Positions 23,201 through 35,212 of a stretch of DNA of 64,000 nt are shown piece after piece. Made by a program: the position numbers and the translations under genes. The stretch covers positions 75,463,944-75,527,943 of the forward strand of contig CP141130.1 in assembly GCA_035236585.1 (NCBI GenBank). Direction: 5' to 3'. Within the stretch, counting starts at the first letter, position 1, and each line of letters begins with the position of its first letter. A model generated the notes under the pieces. That model ran no database searches, was not told the origin of the DNA, and worked only from the letters and a program-made list of their open reading frames with translations. The stretch is from Warburgia ugandensis. Taxonomy: Eukaryota; Streptophyta; Magnoliopsida; Canellales; Canellaceae.

Positions 23201-26200
23201 AGCCAATGGATCTACTAGGATTTGAACTAAGATGAAGATCTAAAATGTGATTTAAACAATGAAGAGAAATGGATCAAGAATTAAATTGGTCCTATTGGTT
23301 AAAGCTGAACCATTGATTCAGTTGGGTTAAAATCAAATAGGGACTGATTTGGATAGTTCATGGACTAAGAAAAGGAAAAAATAAGGAAAAGACAAAGCAA
23401 GGACACCAATGAAATTAAAACTCGAAAGTGAAGGGCAAAATGAAATTTTTTTCATTTTTCTTGTTATAACCGAAGTGGAGAAGAAAACATAGGAGGAAGA
23501 AACAAAGGGAGAAAAGGAAGATTTTGGAGAAAACCTAAATTAGGTTTGTGAAATAATAAAAAAAAAACCCTTAAAAAGAAGCATATTTGGAGAGAGAAAA
23601 AATAACTCTGAGAAAAAGGAGCCTTAGATCGATTGAAGAAGGGGAGAATGGAGAAAAACGGGGACGATGCAGGCTGAGATAGACTAAGGAGAAATATGGA
23701 TAATTGCTAATGGGACTGAATTAAAACAATGACTGGAAAAAAAATAAAATTGGAAAACAATGATGGCTGAGACTTGAACAAATGAGAAACAAAGATATAG
23801 GGATCAACAAAGGAGAAACATGAAATATGAAACAGGGAACAGTGTAGGTGCTTTGGTCTCTTCAATGGAGCTTCTATGGTGAAGAAGAAGATGCATAGTG
23901 GAGTTCTACATTCCTGCAATGAAGAGGGTCAGTCTCCCCTACCATGATATGCAATGAAGAAGTTTACCCCGAGTACAATCCATTGGCTCTGATCTTGAAT
24001 ATAAAGTCCCGACAATCAAACTAAGCCGTCCAAAACTCAAGTTAATCCATTAATCCAGATCATCATATTTTTGAAAGATTAGCATAGTCTGACCGTTGAA
24101 TCAGTGATCAAAGACATCAGTAACTGATTGGTGAGGATTGATCGACTTGGAAGTAATCAAATATGGAGAATTTCACTACGATCAAGCTAGGAAAGTTGAA
24201 TTTAATTTGTTATTTTGTTTAATTCCTTTTCATTTAAATTCATAACAGTATACTTTTCAGTTAATCAATAAATCAGTGTTTATTTTAATGTAATGCTATT
24301 TAATTTCTTTAATTTCTGTTAATTTTAGTAATTTCAATTTTATTTAAACTCCTACTTTTCAAGTCGATTCCCCGTACTTGCACAAACTATACCACAATAG
24401 CCTGTGCACTTGCGGAAAACAACACAATCCTAAAGTGATAGGGAAATCACCAATCTCTCCACTAGTGGTCCTAATATTTGTAATTGCTCCCTCATATATA
24501 TCCTTAATTATGCATATACACCCATGAAACCCCTTTGTCACCCAACACGCACCATATTAACTCTCTATAGACCCTATAATAAGCTTTTTCTTAGTTAATA
24601 AAGACCATGTACAGTTCCTTCCTCCTCTTCCTATATTTCTCCATCAATTATCTAAGTAAAAAAAGAACTTTCATGGTAGACCTCCCAGGCATGAAAACCA
24701 AACTGGTTTTCCAATATACTAGTCTCATGTCGTAGTCTCTTTCTCAAAGTTCTATTATATGACTCAGTTTGATCCCACAATAATTAATGCAACTTTTCTC
24801 CTTAATTCTTATAAACTTGGTATGATAGAGCTTTTCTTCCATTCATTTAGCATTTTTTTCGATTCTATAATCTTGTTAAGCAGCTTTGTCAACCAAACTA
24901 CTCCAGTACTTCCCACATACTTCCAAACATCTATTAGTATACCATCACTTGATTTCATCTTTTTCAATGTCTCTTTCACTTCAAGTAGCCTAATCCTACG
25001 ATCATATCTATAAGGTACAACGTTATTTGGGTTTTCAATTCTTTTAATCTCTATATTCTCATGACGTTTGTCATTTACTACTTTTGTAAAGTAAATTTCC
25101 CACGTTTGATTAATCTCATCATCCTTGACTAGTACCCTTTGGTCATCACTTTTAATGCATTTAACATGGTCTAAGTGTTTACTTTTCTGTTCTCTTACTT
25201 TTGCAAGTTTGAACACATCTTTATCACCGTCTCTTAACCTTAATCTATTATAGAGATGATCATAAGCCTTGAGTTTAGCCTTACTACTCTTTAAGCAATC
25301 TTAATAGCATTTTTATATTGCTCAAAGTTTTTGATATTTATAGCCCCCTACCATGATTTAAACACACCCATTTCTCTTTAATAACTTTTTGCACTTTTTA
25401 ACCCCACAACCAAGTTTCCCTTGCCGGTAACCTTTTATCTTTACATACTCCTAAAACATCTTTTGCCACTTTCTTAATGGACTCGGCCATATCAGTCCAC
25501 ACAGTGTTAAGAAATATCCATCATGTTGCAAAACTTTTAAATGTTAGATCTACATTCCACTTTATAGCTGCATTACCAAAATTTGCCAATGAGAAGCCAT
25601 CAAACTGACTAACTCCCTCAGTGGTAAATCCAATCACCAGTTTACGCTGGCTACTATATGCACATCATATTTACTTTATCATTGAATTTGAGTGATATGT
25701 AGATGAGCATACCCTAGATACCACTTTCTCTTGCCCTCTTCTCCCATAGATTATTTCTATCTTTAATTAACAAGAATCTAAAAAGAAAGTAGCACTAGCA
25801 ATCTCCTTCATCTAATTCTTCTTGACGGTATTTCTCAAAACAATGGATTGGACCACAATTTCCTATATCCACAAAAAGAATCTATGAGACGACTAATTTC
25901 TACTTCTTTAAAAAATGTTGGCCTACAACCATAGTCGTAATATAGGGAACAATAAGCAAAATGTAGAACATATCTAACTGCAATAAAAGGCGTCTAAAAA
26001 GAGCATAGTGCAAAACTACAAATATCTCCACGAGACATTGATTAATAGAAGCAATTATGATACTTCTCCAGTACTAGCACATTTGCAGCTATATCTTACT
26101 CACTGCCTAGTTCTCTCAATTTCAAACCAAATGCTGCAATCATCACAGTGGAGTAAATAGAAAAAGGATGATGACTGGCATGCATTTAGATAAGTAACTA

Positions 26201-27916
26201 AACCAAACAGCCAGAGAGTGCGCTTATATAAGCTATGTCTCTAGAAAAAATCATCTTGAAGAAATTGATCAGCTTTAGCTGGGACAGTAATATGCTAATC
26301 CAAATAAATATTATGAGCAATATCCCACTTCGCCACCATGCTGTAATTATTTAAGAATTCAAGCATTATACAAATGGATCAATACCAGAAGAGGAAAGAA
26401 GAACATGACAACTGCCTATCTCAAAATGATATAAATCCATTCTATACATTGCACATTTGAAACAAGCAAATAGAGGTCACAATACATGGAAGTAGCAAGC
26501 TAAATCTTAGATAACTAATCACAAATAACAAATGAATAAAATCATAAACTCATATGATTTGCACACGAGGCACATATTAAAGAAACTTCAGTTATTCCAT
26601 AAACACCAATACAACCAAATTGCTAAAACTTGCCTCTGCTCCTTCCTTCTTAGCAGCAGGAGTTTTCTTCTTCCTTCCAATATCGAGTCCGTAGTGCTGG
26701 AGGTACCATTGCTTGAACGGTGCAGCATCAACCTGGACAATGGCGCTCTTCACGAGAGTCTGCGTCCTCACAAGCTCATTGTTTGATGCATTGTAGACAA
26801 CATCGAGTATACGTGTCTTACGACTAACTGCCTCGCTTCCCCATGAGTAGTTTCCTGTATCCAATCTCAATGCCCGCCACTTCACATTCCCTCCCCTAAC
26901 ACGAACTCTTCTGACTGTCTTGTTGCTTGACAGCTTTGTGTTTGCCGGCTGACGACCAAGCTCATACCTTTGGAAATAGAAAGAACACATGTAAAGAAAC
27001 TCATCTTCTCAAAACAACCCAAGTGACACAGGACCTCTTCAGCACAGGAATAACAAACCACGGATAAACCTATGCATTGAAACTGATCATATCCCGTGCT
27101 TCCAAATATTCAAATATACCAAAATATAGGATACTAGTTCTCAAAGAATTCTATCCATGTTTCAACGCTGCAAACAGCAGGAAATAATTATACATAGTTA
27201 ATACAATCAAAATATTTTGATCTCCAATAAACAGCCATCAGAAAGGCAAAGAATCAAACAGATGTAGCTAAAAGTTATGCAAACAATTATGGAATAGACT
27301 TAGATCTTCAATGAAATGATAAATGAGAAAAACTTTAGAAATGGGGGGAGCTCGAGCTACAACGCGTACTAGAACCGATAACATAAGAATGTAACTTTCA
27401 TACAAGTACCAGACTGAAACCCACAAGACCAAAAGCAGGACTTAAAAATCAAGAACAGAAACAGAGAGATTCTACACAAACGAGTTCAATAAAAAAAAAT
27501 AAAACCAAGCATCAGAATATCATGAAAACACTAAAGGACGGTCCAAGGTCAAACCCACTTAAATCTAAAACCAGATCTATTACTTGAAGAAAGAAGTGAT
27601 TTCAACTGCCATGTTCGGTGACATAATCGAACCAGATCAGAGGCTAAAGAAGACATAAGTTTGGATTTGTCTCTTCATGGAATGGACAAAAACTAGTACC
27701 AGGGAAAAACAGAAGAAAGAGAAAGCTTACTTTCTCTTCTTCCTCCAAGCTTTCTTCTTCCCTCCTGTAGCACGCCTCTTGTGCATTGAGTCACGAGAGA
27801 TACCTGCACCGCCCAAAAGAACAACGCCATGAAACCAATAAGATGAATAGGGACTGTCTCGGAGAATGTCGAGAAGAAGAATTAGGTTTTTGCAGTGAGA
27901 TAGGATTTTTACCCAT
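17260..27916 (-). CDS. RPS8: 40S ribosomal protein S8 (eS8)
   Basis: Encodes cytosolic ribosomal protein eS8 of the small subunit, 222 aa, the usual length in plants. Coding exons on the minus strand, in order: 27913-27916, 27731-27803, 26634-26967, 17436-17605, 17260-17347. Phases join without gaps into an unbroken frame (669 bases with stop). Family landmarks are [12 protein letters not shown], the basic block [20 protein letters not shown] (S8e signature region), [19 protein letters not shown], the conserved KSNHV segment, [20 protein letters not shown] and the C-terminal [16 protein letters not shown]. The first exon codes only ATGG, and three introns are ordinary GT-AG. Intron 3 (17606-26633) is about 9 kb and reads best as GC-AG. 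The bulk of that intron is repeats, including a LINE in the same orientation as the gene. A telo-box-type element lies upstream. Confidence in identity is very high; the 5' and 3' UTR limits are not determined. Confidence 0.97.
21731..21878 (+). mobile_element. Au SINE, 5'-truncated
   Basis: It begins just before the B box (GGTCACGGGTTCAAGGCGTGG) and runs through CAGCCTCTTGCAAAAATGCA, CCCTTCCCCGGACCCCGCAT and GTGCACCGGGGCTGCCC to a T-run tail. The A-box head is absent. This copy is less diverged than the full-length ones nearby. Confidence 0.9.
22760..24428. repeat. Long imperfect inverted repeat, arms about 460 bp
   Basis: The arm at about 22770-23225 recurs as reverse complement at about 23965-24428, with a loop of about 740 bp. 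Shared blocks, read along the left arm, are GGCTATTGTAGTATAGTTT, ATTCGACTTGAAAA, ATTACTTCCAAGTCGATCAA, TCCTCAC, AAAAATATGATGAT and AGCCAATGGAT. The arms differ at roughly one position in six by eye. The loop is A/G-rich and non-coding. Confidence 0.85.
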
Positions 27917-27969
27917 CTTTGCAGAGCTGCGACCCTTTCTCTCTCTCGCTCACTCTCGCTTTCGCCTTG

Positions 27970-28010
27970 GTCGTCTATAAAACCAAAACCAAAACCCTAA
28001 CCCTACATGA
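27970..28010 (-). promoter_or_regulatory. RPS8 proximal promoter with telo-box-like element
   Basis: Upstream of the RPS8 start the plus strand has AAAACCCTAACCCT at 27991-28004, the telo-box (AAACCCTA) type common in promoters of plant ribosomal protein genes. On the minus strand a TTTTATAGACG stretch nearby could serve as a TATA element. This is inferred from sequence only; the transcription start is not known. Confidence 0.55.
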
Positions 28011-28049
28011 GAGATAGGATTTATCCGTCTATAAATCCTGTTGCGAAGG

Positions 28050-30840
28050 TGTTTTAGTGACGAGGAATGGATTCGTCCATCTTGAAATTTATAATGCAAG
28101 GCTATATATATTGGGTTGATTTTTGCTAATACATCCTTAGAATTTAATGTTCAACTAAATTATTAATTTCGACCAATACAAATGTTCACTAAGGGTCTAG
28201 AGAAAGGATAAACTAAGGCAAGCCTCAAAGGAAGCATCAATCTAGGTATGTCTAGGCATGGTTTCTAGGAGATCTATGTCATTCACTTTGTTCACCCTCT
28301 CTTAGGCTATTACCAAAAAGGCCTTGTTCATTGGAATATCATGACCTATGTTACTTCAAATGTTATGAACATTGATTCCAAAAATAAAAGACAAAAAAAA
28401 AAGACTTTGAATTATTCAATTGGTATGATTTTTCACAATTAGACTAATCAAGGAGAGGACAACAAGATAAATGGCTCATATCTCCAAAAAACATGGATAG
28501 ACATGGATAGACAAAAGATACATGCCTCCTATTGAAACATGCCTCAATATATCATTTCTCAAGTGTCTATTGTCAAGAGTATTTCCCTTGAGAGGAATTC
28601 TAGTATAGACAACAACACCCTAATAATTATGCAACTTCTCCACCTTTGTATCGTGGGCCTCAATGGCATTGGTCTATGTCATTTTGACTCTTCAAACTTT
28701 GGATAAATAATAACCCACAAATCATGCTCAAGTAGCATACAGGAATGGTGTTTTGATCCATTCAACGAGAACCATAGCTTAAGTAGTGCTTTTGGTAATT
28801 GTGTTTAGCAATACAAAAGCACCAATTGTTGGATATTACAAGGCTCTTCTGGCATGAACTTGGTAAAACTAAATATATAAGGCTAGGGGGGTCATATGAA
28901 TACTAAAGATAGGTGTTATGGGCCCTAAAACCAACCATAGTTATTTATGCCTTCCAAAGGCCCAATTTTGCCCATAATTTATAGCATTAACCAACTTTTT
29001 ATTTCTAGTCCAATCAAAGTCTACACCACCTTTTGTGTTCATGTTTCTCTTTCTCTCTTTGACGTGCATATTTCTTATTCCTCTCCAAAAATTGTTTGCC
29101 ATTTTTGCAACTATAAACTACTCAAGCTTTTACACGAAAACAAAAGGCCTATAAAGACTAAAATCATCTAATGCATGAGATTTTGGGGCATATGTATCTA
29201 GAATGCAAAGTAGACGATGAATGATATGGATGATCCTAATATTGATCCAATATTGAGGCCATTCACCGTGGTCCCTTGATCATCCAATCAGATCAATTGT
29301 CCATGGTCCTTGATCATTCAATGGTTCCTTGATCCAGTTATCAATAACATTGATCAAGTTGTTTCATTTGATCTACCAACAACAACATTCACCCCTTTTA
29401 AATGCATTACCAAACTAGTTGACCTTCATACTGGCCTCTGGAAAACATGTCCAAAAACAACATCTTAGTACACCTAAGTCAAAAGTTAACCTTATAACAT
29501 GAAGAAGGGCAAACCATTAGACCATATTGTTGGTTTAATGATGTAGAAAGATACTATAATTAGCACTACATTCTCCCCATAAAATCTGCATGACCCCACC
29601 TGAGGATTATCCAATGTAAACCCATTAAAGAAAAGTTGTATAAACTAGGAGGTGGTTTCCAAAAAAATAAGGATATCTTTTGAAGTATGTCAACCATAAA
29701 TTCATGTCCCTAATATTTATTGAGAATAAAAACTTCAATTGGAATAGTTTACTATACAAGGTAGGTCAAAATAAGTAAGGTAAGTATACAAGTTGTTACA
29801 ACTACACAGAGAATAAATTAATGATGAAATTGCATAGTGAATTAGGGGATTCGATATTATCTCAGTTCCTAGCACGTGCTAAGCATGATAAGCAATCATG
29901 TTGAACTTGAGTCATATCAGTATGGCTACTAATTGATAGAATTTAGCATAGATACCATATTTCATTTCCATTCCAATAAATTTTATTGGTTTAGATGCAT
30001 ATTTAGATAGTAATTCAAATTTTTATAATCCATTTCATATCCATTCGATTCGATTCAATTTGGTTAGCGAATTATCCATTCTATTCAGTTGTGACATTCA
30101 CCTTATATGATACGGTAAACTAAGATGAATTCTTGGTCCCATGTTCGTTAAGATTTCTTCTTCCCTTTTGTCACCTTTGGCAGCAAACTTGTTTAGGATA
30201 GGGCTCAAAAAATGAGTCATTATGATCACTAAGTTGGCCTTTAGGCTCCATATATACCTCGAGCATTTTTAACATGAGCTATACAACTTATAAGAGCTTT
30301 AATCATAGCAACTATGAATCTTAGAATCTCATGTTGGAACCTAAGCATTTTCATGCAATTCATTCATATCAAATCTCCCATAGGTATAGTTGAGAGAGTT
30401 GTAGCTCATTTATTGCCTTTTGGATAACAATTTAAATCCATAGTTTTAGTAGAGAAATCGAACAACCAATTTAAATAGATACACATGAATGTTCAAGGAA
30501 GAAAGTGCATGATCAAACATTACTAATAGTTGTAAATCATAATGTTAAGTGAAGGCCAACTCACCTATTTATTATTTACATTTGATATATGAAATAAGTA
30601 ATTTACCCCTCAATGCTACTATAGTTGCATACAAAATTTTGGGGTATTTTAGTCTTATAAAATTATATTTCGGATTGAATAATTATAGGAGGGTTTATTC
30701 TTTATCAATTCTAAAATAAAACAAGTATTGAAATTAATACTATATCCATTCATAGATTTGGATTTTCCATTCCATATCCTATTTGTTCTGATTGGTTTGG
30801 ATTCAAATAGTGGATAATCCATTCTTTATATGATAATACT
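28050..30840. other. Gene-free spacer
   Basis: AT-rich intergenic DNA upstream of RPS8 with no coding potential. It may include decayed LTR-element sequence, but no paired ends were seen. Confidence 0.45.
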
Positions 30841-33480
30841 TGGGAAAAATATTAGCAACTTGTGCATACAAAGGAACAAACTTGACCTCCAAATTAAGCT
30901 CCTCTTACAACTCTTTCATAGACAATAACCAATTTCAATATTGTCGAGTTAGTGCATGAAACAACAAATTCTGAACAAGGCATGTAGCAGCTTTGTTGTC
31001 ATGTAGAGTGATAGGTAGTGTCAGAAGAACTTATGGTACCAATGATATCTCAGCCTAAGTAATAGCAAGAAAATGATGCTCAGCCTCTGTGCTAGAGAGA
31101 GATATTGATGGCTGCTTGTTAAGGATCAAGAAGAAAGATTAGGGCCAAAATATGTACAAGATCCACTTGTTGAGCATCTATTGCCAGGAAAGAGCGACCA
31201 ACTAATATCAAGCTAAGCCAGTAAGTAAGATAACTTGGCACTGGTATAACAGAGACCAAAGTTTAATGTCCCTTTCAAATAGCTTAGAATGTGATTCACA
31301 GCTTGAAGATGAGTTGTCCTAGTGGAGCATGCATGAACTAACATGCTTAATTTACCGTGTAGGAAATGTCAAGATGTGTTAATGTAACATATTGCAAAGC
31401 TCTCCTACTCTTTCATTTTGTAAAATAAAGGCAAGTCAACCGTGACTCTTGTTAGAGTTCCACCTATTTTTATAGTCTAACTACTATTAGCAAGCATTCC
31501 TCCTCCTACCTTTTCATAGAGAGAATAACTTACTATTTGATGATATCGAGTAGTAGTAGATATAAAGATTGCCATCGTACAATAGGAGTTTGGAGCCTCA
31601 AATGACTTGTGCAGAAGTTGGCCTCAAATTCTCCATCCTGAATTACTTAAGAATACCTAGTGTACTTTGACTAATTACGAAGTGGCAATGATTGCATATT
31701 GGACTTGGATCTCAAGAAACTAATATGAGTAGCCAAGATCTTTCATAGAAAATTCAATGCCAAGTTTCTTGATAAAACCTTACAATGAGGAAGACAAAGA
31801 TCAAGGAGAACAGTAACAACCACAAAGTATTCGAATGATCTTTTTTTTTTCTCCCTTCTATGTCTATTTCTTCTTTCCAATGTTTCTTTTTTATTTGTTA
31901 TGATTTTTTATTTTTTAAATTTCACTTTGCTTGCACACACATCACACATGCCCTTTCGCTAGTAATAGACAAATATATAAGTCCTTAACTTGGGAGTTTT
32001 CCTTATATATAACTAGTCATGAATACATTCACATGGGTGGGTGAGATTAGAATAATATTTAATTCAACCTTTTTTCACTTTTAGTGATGGTAGCAAATCA
32101 TTTATTTGATCCCTATCATATTGTCAAAGATGAGAGCCCATAGCCAAGCTCCAAATATTTGCCAGTAAATTTTAGTTTAAACAACTATAATAATTTTCAC
32201 TTTTAACTATGGTTAAAATTTCACCAATAAAAGTCTTCTTCTTTTTATCTTTTTCTTTTCTTTTGTATGTGCTCCGTCATTCCTTGACGACCTTGTTGCC
32301 TAGTCTCAAAATGCCCTTCCACCTATTTAAAAAATTCCCTTTTACTATTTTCCAAAATATCTTTCATATAATGAATAAACACGTCCAAGATTTCAATCCT
32401 GAAAAACGTTTTAAGTACATGCAATGGGAAACGTCATATAATGCTTGAATAGTGAATCAACTAGTCTCTTTTACTTGATGTACACCTTAAGTATTTATGT
32501 ATGGGAACAACCCTTTCTACACTAGTCAATTCCAAAACACCAAAGAAACCTACTAAATACATTAGTTGCTTAGCCCATGTAAACTTTCTAAATATTTAAT
32601 CCTTAACCTCTAAAACATTTTAAACTTGCTCACTTGTCAATTTTTCTTTGAAGAGTTACTAATTTCATCTAAGCAACCTCTAAAATTCTTACAAAATACA
32701 TCAGTAAGCTTCCAAACTTATAGATCTCCCCAACTAAGTCTCTATAAAATTAAAAGAATTAGAATATTTGACTAGTCAACCTTTCACTTCTTGACTAAGA
32801 AAGTTTTTAGGAGGGCATTTTCCTTTCTAAGCTTAGAAACTCTTGATTGGTCTTCCTTGATCTCCAATACATTCATTTGGAATGTCCAAGCCTTCACAAT
32901 CTACACATTTCATCAAATTTAATCTAAGACCTCCAATAGTGCTAATATGAGACATCTTTTTAATTTACCTTTAATGGCTGAGCCTAGGTAACTAATACAT
33001 AAATTTAGCTACCACCCACAAATTATAAAATTTGATATGTACTGGTCTTATAGATAAATGTAAACCATCATTGTTTTTTCTTTCTAGCTTGTTTGCTTGG
33101 AGGCTACCAATTAAAGGGGTAAAGTAATTAGTTGGAGTTTGAATGTCAGTCAATGACTTCAATTTTAAACATAGATGTGTTTTTTCTTAAAAGTGCAATG
33201 AAAAAATGTCATCTAAGTATAATAAGGATAAAACCCCAAATGAAGTTGTAATTTTTATAAGGAGATTTTTTTTAGATATTTTGAGTACCATCGCTTTTAT
33301 GAGAGAACTCAAAATTGATCAACAAAGACAATAATAGGATCATCCAAAATGAGTGATTTAAGGATATCGCCCATCTATGGCAAGACCACATGAATGGTTC
33401 CAATCAATGATCACAACTAGTAATCAACCTATTCTTGCTATTGAAAGGATGCTACACTAAAAGCTCTAGGCCTTTGAAAT
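30841..33480 (-). mobile_element. Ty1/copia retrotransposon fossil
   Basis: Read on the minus strand, 30900-31420 resembles the RNase H region of copia polyproteins; the CAGCCTCTGTGCTAGAGAG stretch near 31080 is the counterpart of the usual 'AEAE' region. The reverse-transcriptase side lies further on. The element is broken in many places, no LTR pair was found, and its ends are approximate. Old. Confidence 0.5.
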
Positions 33481-34535
33481 ATTTAGTTGTTGTATATTTA
33501 GGTTAAACTTTTGGCTGTTAAAATTATTATATGGAGCATGTCGTTTATAATATGGCTTAGTAGCCAAATGATTTTTGATGAATACATAAGCAGACCCACT
33601 TCTACTTTTTCCTAATACCATGCATCATGTAAGCTCCTTTAAATAATTTTATCTATGTTTTAAGGTAGTAGTTATTCCCAAGTAGTGAATTTTCCTTGAA
33701 ATTAAATACCATAAAAACATAGATAAATTTATTTTAAGGCCAAACATCCCAAGCTCTAAGGCCATTTTTTTTTATATGTTCAATTATTTTATCTATGTTT
33801 TTAAGGCAATTAACGGAGAAAAAATTGCACTATTTGAGAATAACTTAATCCATGATTATTATTCAGTCTCAAATTGCCTTAGTTGAGTGACGTTTTTTCT
33901 CGGAACTTGTAGACCTATCTTAGATAGATGCTGATCCAAGAATCTTATCCTAAGGATGATTATTGCCCTTTGGTATTACCTAGTTTTAAGATGATGATAA
34001 GTAGTTTGAACATCAATTTTGAACTAAAAATAAAGGCAGTGTCAAATGGATAATATCTTTTGGCATCATCCTATCAAAGACAATTCCAGAAAATGAATCA
34101 TTGAGAACTAGAGATGACATAGACGTGAGCCATCTAGGCATGAACTATTTACTTTAATATAATTTCCAGACAATCGTATTATAACTGATCTTATAATGTA
34201 GGCAAGATTCATAAACTTGACCACATTAGACATGGTACTTGTTCATGCTAGATAGAGATTTAGCTTTTTGAGTAACAGATACAGGTTTTGCTGACCATTT
34301 CTAATTCTACTTAGAACATGGGATGGATGGAGCATTACAAGTCAAACTTAGATCTCTTACTACAAAAATTTAATTAATTAATTAATTTGAACAAATCATG
34401 GTATTGGTATTGACATCACAATATTAAAACTAATCAATCTTGATCATCCACAATATCTATCTCATTAGTACATAATTAGAGTCCATGAATGGTGTCTCTT
34501 GGTGATGATCATAACAAACATGCTTAAGGACACTC
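33481..34535. other. Gene-free spacer
   Basis: AT-rich, no gene. A TTAATTAATTAATTAATT run lies at about 34370-34388. Perhaps decayed transposon sequence. Confidence 0.4.
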
Positions 34536-35212
34536 TAAGGGGGGTTTTATTTAACCACACATCTTTAGCATTTTTATTGGCATATATTGTGGGATGTCCT
34601 GTGATATCTGATATATGTGTCATATGTTATGTGATATTTGGGATATATGAGATATGTTTTGTCATATTTTTTGAGATATCTGAAATATGTTCAAGAGATA
34701 TTTTATTGATATTTTTCTAATAAAAAACAATGCATCAACCAATCAGAATGCAATGACCCTCAAAGTATGGGTAAATCAGACCCATTATGTGGATTGAAAA
34801 TCATCAGATTCTCATCAATCTCAAATGGATGGCTAGCAAAAGATGTAAATCTGCACTGTCCATTTATATGTTTTAGATGTGCTTAATCAACTGTTGTTAG
34901 TTGGGGTTAAAGAGAAGGAGATGGGTTCTGAAGTTGATGGAAATATGAGATGGGTGGTGATGGGGAAGAAGGGAGTTCTGTAGTTGCAGGAGTGGAGAGG
35001 GTGGACATGGGTATTTAGAGCAGTGTAATTTATTGACTAATGCTTTTTAGATTAACAGGGGGGCCATGATTTGCTGATCGAAGCCATTGAATCTAGTGGG
35101 TCCTGTCTTATCTAACCCAAATCCACAGTTGGACACTCTTGATACCTTGACTGCCAAGATTGTACGACGTTGTTTGCAAGCTTTCTGATCCCTCCATTAA
35201 TAGCAAAGAACA

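Larger units (their letters stand above)
20138..24430. mobile_element. Unclassified repeat inserted into the LINE
   Basis: LINE sequence stops just after CTCTCCTTGCTAA (about 20134) and resumes at about 24433. The 4.3 kb between is not LINE. It is AT-rich, has no coding frame, and includes phrases common in plant LTR-element non-coding parts (CAACTTAAGTGAAACATTGTCC near 22168). It contains an Au SINE (21731-21878) and a long inverted repeat (22760-24428). Both its first 150 bases and its last 400 bases resemble the nested repeat at 40163-45024. Probably a non-autonomous LTR-related or foldback fossil; the class is not settled. Confidence 0.55.
19489..25900 (-). mobile_element. LINE of the plant RTE type, interrupted and decayed
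   Basis: The 3' end (minus strand) carries the family tail: CCGACCCC, GGGATAAGGCG and a GATGATGATG repeat at 19489-19500. The C-terminal reverse-transcriptase region reads through 19500-20135 in pieces. The element resumes at about 24433 with finger/palm sequence; at 24809-25216 the minus frame contains [52 protein letters not shown] and [11 protein letters not shown], matching the plant RTE reverse transcriptase. The upstream part to about 25900 is badly decayed endonuclease-side sequence, so that end is approximate. Between the halves (about 20136-24432) sits another repeat; some LINE sequence is missing at the junction. No intact ORF remains. Confidence 0.85.
17606..26633 (-). other. RPS8 intron 3, about 9 kb, GC-AG type, filled with repeats
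   Basis: The donor reads GAG|GCAAGT and the acceptor TCTGCAG|GAAGG on the minus strand. The only nearby GT, two bases further on, would shift the frame into an early stop. The GC donor keeps phase 0 and joins KKEGAE to EGEAVAEE, as in other plant eS8 proteins. AG|GCAAGT is the typical strong context of natural GC donors. The stretches 17606-19488 and 25900-26633 show no recognised gene. A possible short inverted repeat sits at about 18735-18860 (CCCACC-AAGT against ACTTGGGTGGAC). Confidence 0.9.

Noticed and set aside
24809-25216. A 135-codon open frame that could be taken for a gene
   Set aside because: It is the reverse-transcriptase part of the RTE LINE in the RPS8 intron.
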